DNA of 6,259 bases from Acidimicrobiaceae bacterium (GTDB lineage Bacteria; Actinomycetota; Acidimicrobiia; Acidimicrobiales; Salinilacustritrichaceae): NCBI GenBank assembly GCA_003476595.1, contig DMTU01000033.1, forward strand, positions 1-6,259, in the 5' to 3' direction. The notes beneath the pieces were generated by a model that made no database searches, was not told the origin of the DNA, and worked only from the letters and a program-made list of their open reading frames with translations. The translations under genes were made by a program, and so were the position numbers. Of this stretch, positions 5,492 through 6,259 are shown piece after piece (position 1 is the stretch's first letter; each line of letters opens with the position of its first letter).

Positions 5492-6259
5492 CCGGTCCAC
5501 CTCAGGCTCCCGCGGCAGACCGAGGATGCGCTCGCCGATGATGTTGCGCTGGATCTGGTCGGTGCCGCCGCCGATCGAGGTGAAGTAGGCGTTCAGCTGG
5601 GAGTAGTTGGCATCCCGAGCCCGGGGGTGGGCATCGCCGTCGAGGGTGCCCTCCATGCCGAGGATCTCGCCCTGCAGGTGGCCGGCGAAGTGGAGGATGC
5701 CGGACATGGCCAGCTTGCCGAGCGACGCCAGCGGCGAGGACCCGCCCGCCTCGGCCACCGCCTTGGCCCGCTGGCCGTTCCACTCGTTGACCGTGCGCAT
5801 GGCGTGCAGCCGGGCCAGGTCCTGGCGGATCACCGGGTCGCCGGCCCGGCCGGTCTCCCGGGCGAGGCGGACCAGCGAGGTGTCGGGCACCGGGATCCGG
5901 CCGTGGGCCTCGGCGGTCGCGCCCCCGCTGCCCTCGCTGCGGCGCTGGGTCACACCCATCACCGCCCGCTCGTAGGTGAGCGCGGTCTGCAGCACCCACC
6001 AGCCCTTGCCGAGCTCGCCGAGTCGGTGGCTGTCGGGCACCCGGGCATCGGTGAGGAACACCTCGTTGAAGCGGGCGTCCCCGGTGGCCTGGCGGAGGGG
6101 TCGCACCTCGACCCCGTCCTGGCGCATCGGGAACCAGAAGAACGTGATGCCCCGGTGCTTGGGCTGGTCCCAGTCGGTGCGCGCGATGAGCATCCCGTAG
6201 TCCGCTCCCTGGGCGCCGGAGGTCCAGACCTTCTGGCCGTTCACGACCCACTCGTCGCC
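5459..6259 (-). CDS. Acyl-CoA dehydrogenase family protein (FadE-like), N-terminus beyond the window
   Basis: FAD-dependent oxidation of an acyl-CoA thioester to the 2-enoyl-CoA, as in beta-oxidation or side-chain catabolism. The window holds the last 266 residues of an expected 390-400; numbering here counts from the edge. The middle beta-domain appears as NGQKVWTSGA (7-16), a flavin-contact region of the family, and FNEVFLTDARVP. The C-terminal helical domain includes LTYERAVMG with E97-R98, and near the end SIGGGTDQIQRNIIGER and LGLPREPEVDR. The position aligning with the catalytic Glu of medium-chain acyl-CoA dehydrogenase (YEGT, E376) is glycine 231. E97 sits where isovaleryl- and long-chain enzymes carry their base, so activity may be retained. 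The substrate is unknown; actinobacterial relatives act on fatty acids, steroid side chains or other acyl groups. The gene overlaps arsR tail-to-tail by 23 bases, and no functional link to arsenic is evident. Confidence 0.9.
   Translation of the reverse strand, partial: GDEWVVNGQKVWTSGAQGADYGMLIARTDWDQPKHRGITFFWFPMRQDGVEVRPLRQATGDARFNEVFLTDARVPDSHRLGELGKGWWVLQTALTYERAVMGVTQRRSEGSGGATAEAHGRIPVPDTSLVRLARETGRAGDPVIRQDLARLHAMRTVNEWNGQRAKAVAEAGGSSPLASLGKLAMSGILHFAGHLQGEILGMEGTLDGDAHPRARDANYSQLNAYFTSIGGGTDQIQRNIIGERILGLPREPEVDRGTPFKDVARS

Noticed and set aside
1..6259. Mobile elements, CRISPR arrays, tRNA or rRNA genes, defence systems
   Set aside because: No transposase or integrase motifs, no regularly spaced repeats and no RNA-gene-like sequence were found; the DNA is filled by recognisable housekeeping, transport, arsenic and lipid genes.

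Overview
The window is very GC-rich, with G or C in nearly every third codon position. Four of its six complete genes start with GTG. The gene content fits a high-GC actinomycete: a bifunctional-length pta followed by an overlapping ackA, a CadI/ArsI-type protein next to a two-cysteine ArsR, and a FadE-like acyl-CoA dehydrogenase ending in IGGGTDQIQ. Acidimicrobiia or a neighbouring lineage seems plausible, but this comes from protein style alone and is not firm.

Layout. (1) Bases 1-129 hold the 3' end of a gene that looks like an LLM-class (luciferase-like) flavin-dependent oxidoreductase. (2) Bases 187-4600 carry three plus-strand genes in series. These are pta (phosphotransacetylase), ackA (acetate kinase, overlapping pta by four bases at GTGA) and a CaCA-family sodium/calcium exchanger that starts 44 bases after ackA. 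(3) Bases 4604-5481 hold a compact divergent arsenic module. arsI (C-As lyase/CadI-type VOC protein) is on the minus strand and arsR (thiol-sensing repressor) is on the plus strand. They share a 95-base intergenic region with a good arsI promoter and repeated CATCGATG boxes. (4) From 5459 to the right edge, on the minus strand, is the C-terminal two thirds of an acyl-CoA dehydrogenase.

How the parts work together. Pta and AckA interconvert acetyl-CoA and acetate through acetyl phosphate, giving either ATP from overflow acetyl-CoA or acetate activation. The exchanger may be co-transcribed with them. ArsR probably represses arsI, and perhaps itself, until trivalent arsenicals bind its cysteines. 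ArsI would then cleave methyl or aryl groups from trivalent organoarsenicals. No arsenic exporter, reductase or methylase lies in the window.

Both ends of the arsenic module are tail-to-tail with their neighbours, and at each junction the two stop codons lie in opposite arms of an inverted repeat. These may be compact bidirectional terminators. I found no wholly new system here. The most notable points are the operator layout, the exporter-less arsRI pair, the two stop-codon hairpins, and departures from usual active-site residues in the acyl-CoA dehydrogenase, the exchanger and acetate kinase. No RNA genes, insertion sequences or CRISPR arrays were seen, and no stretch over 300 bases lacks a gene.
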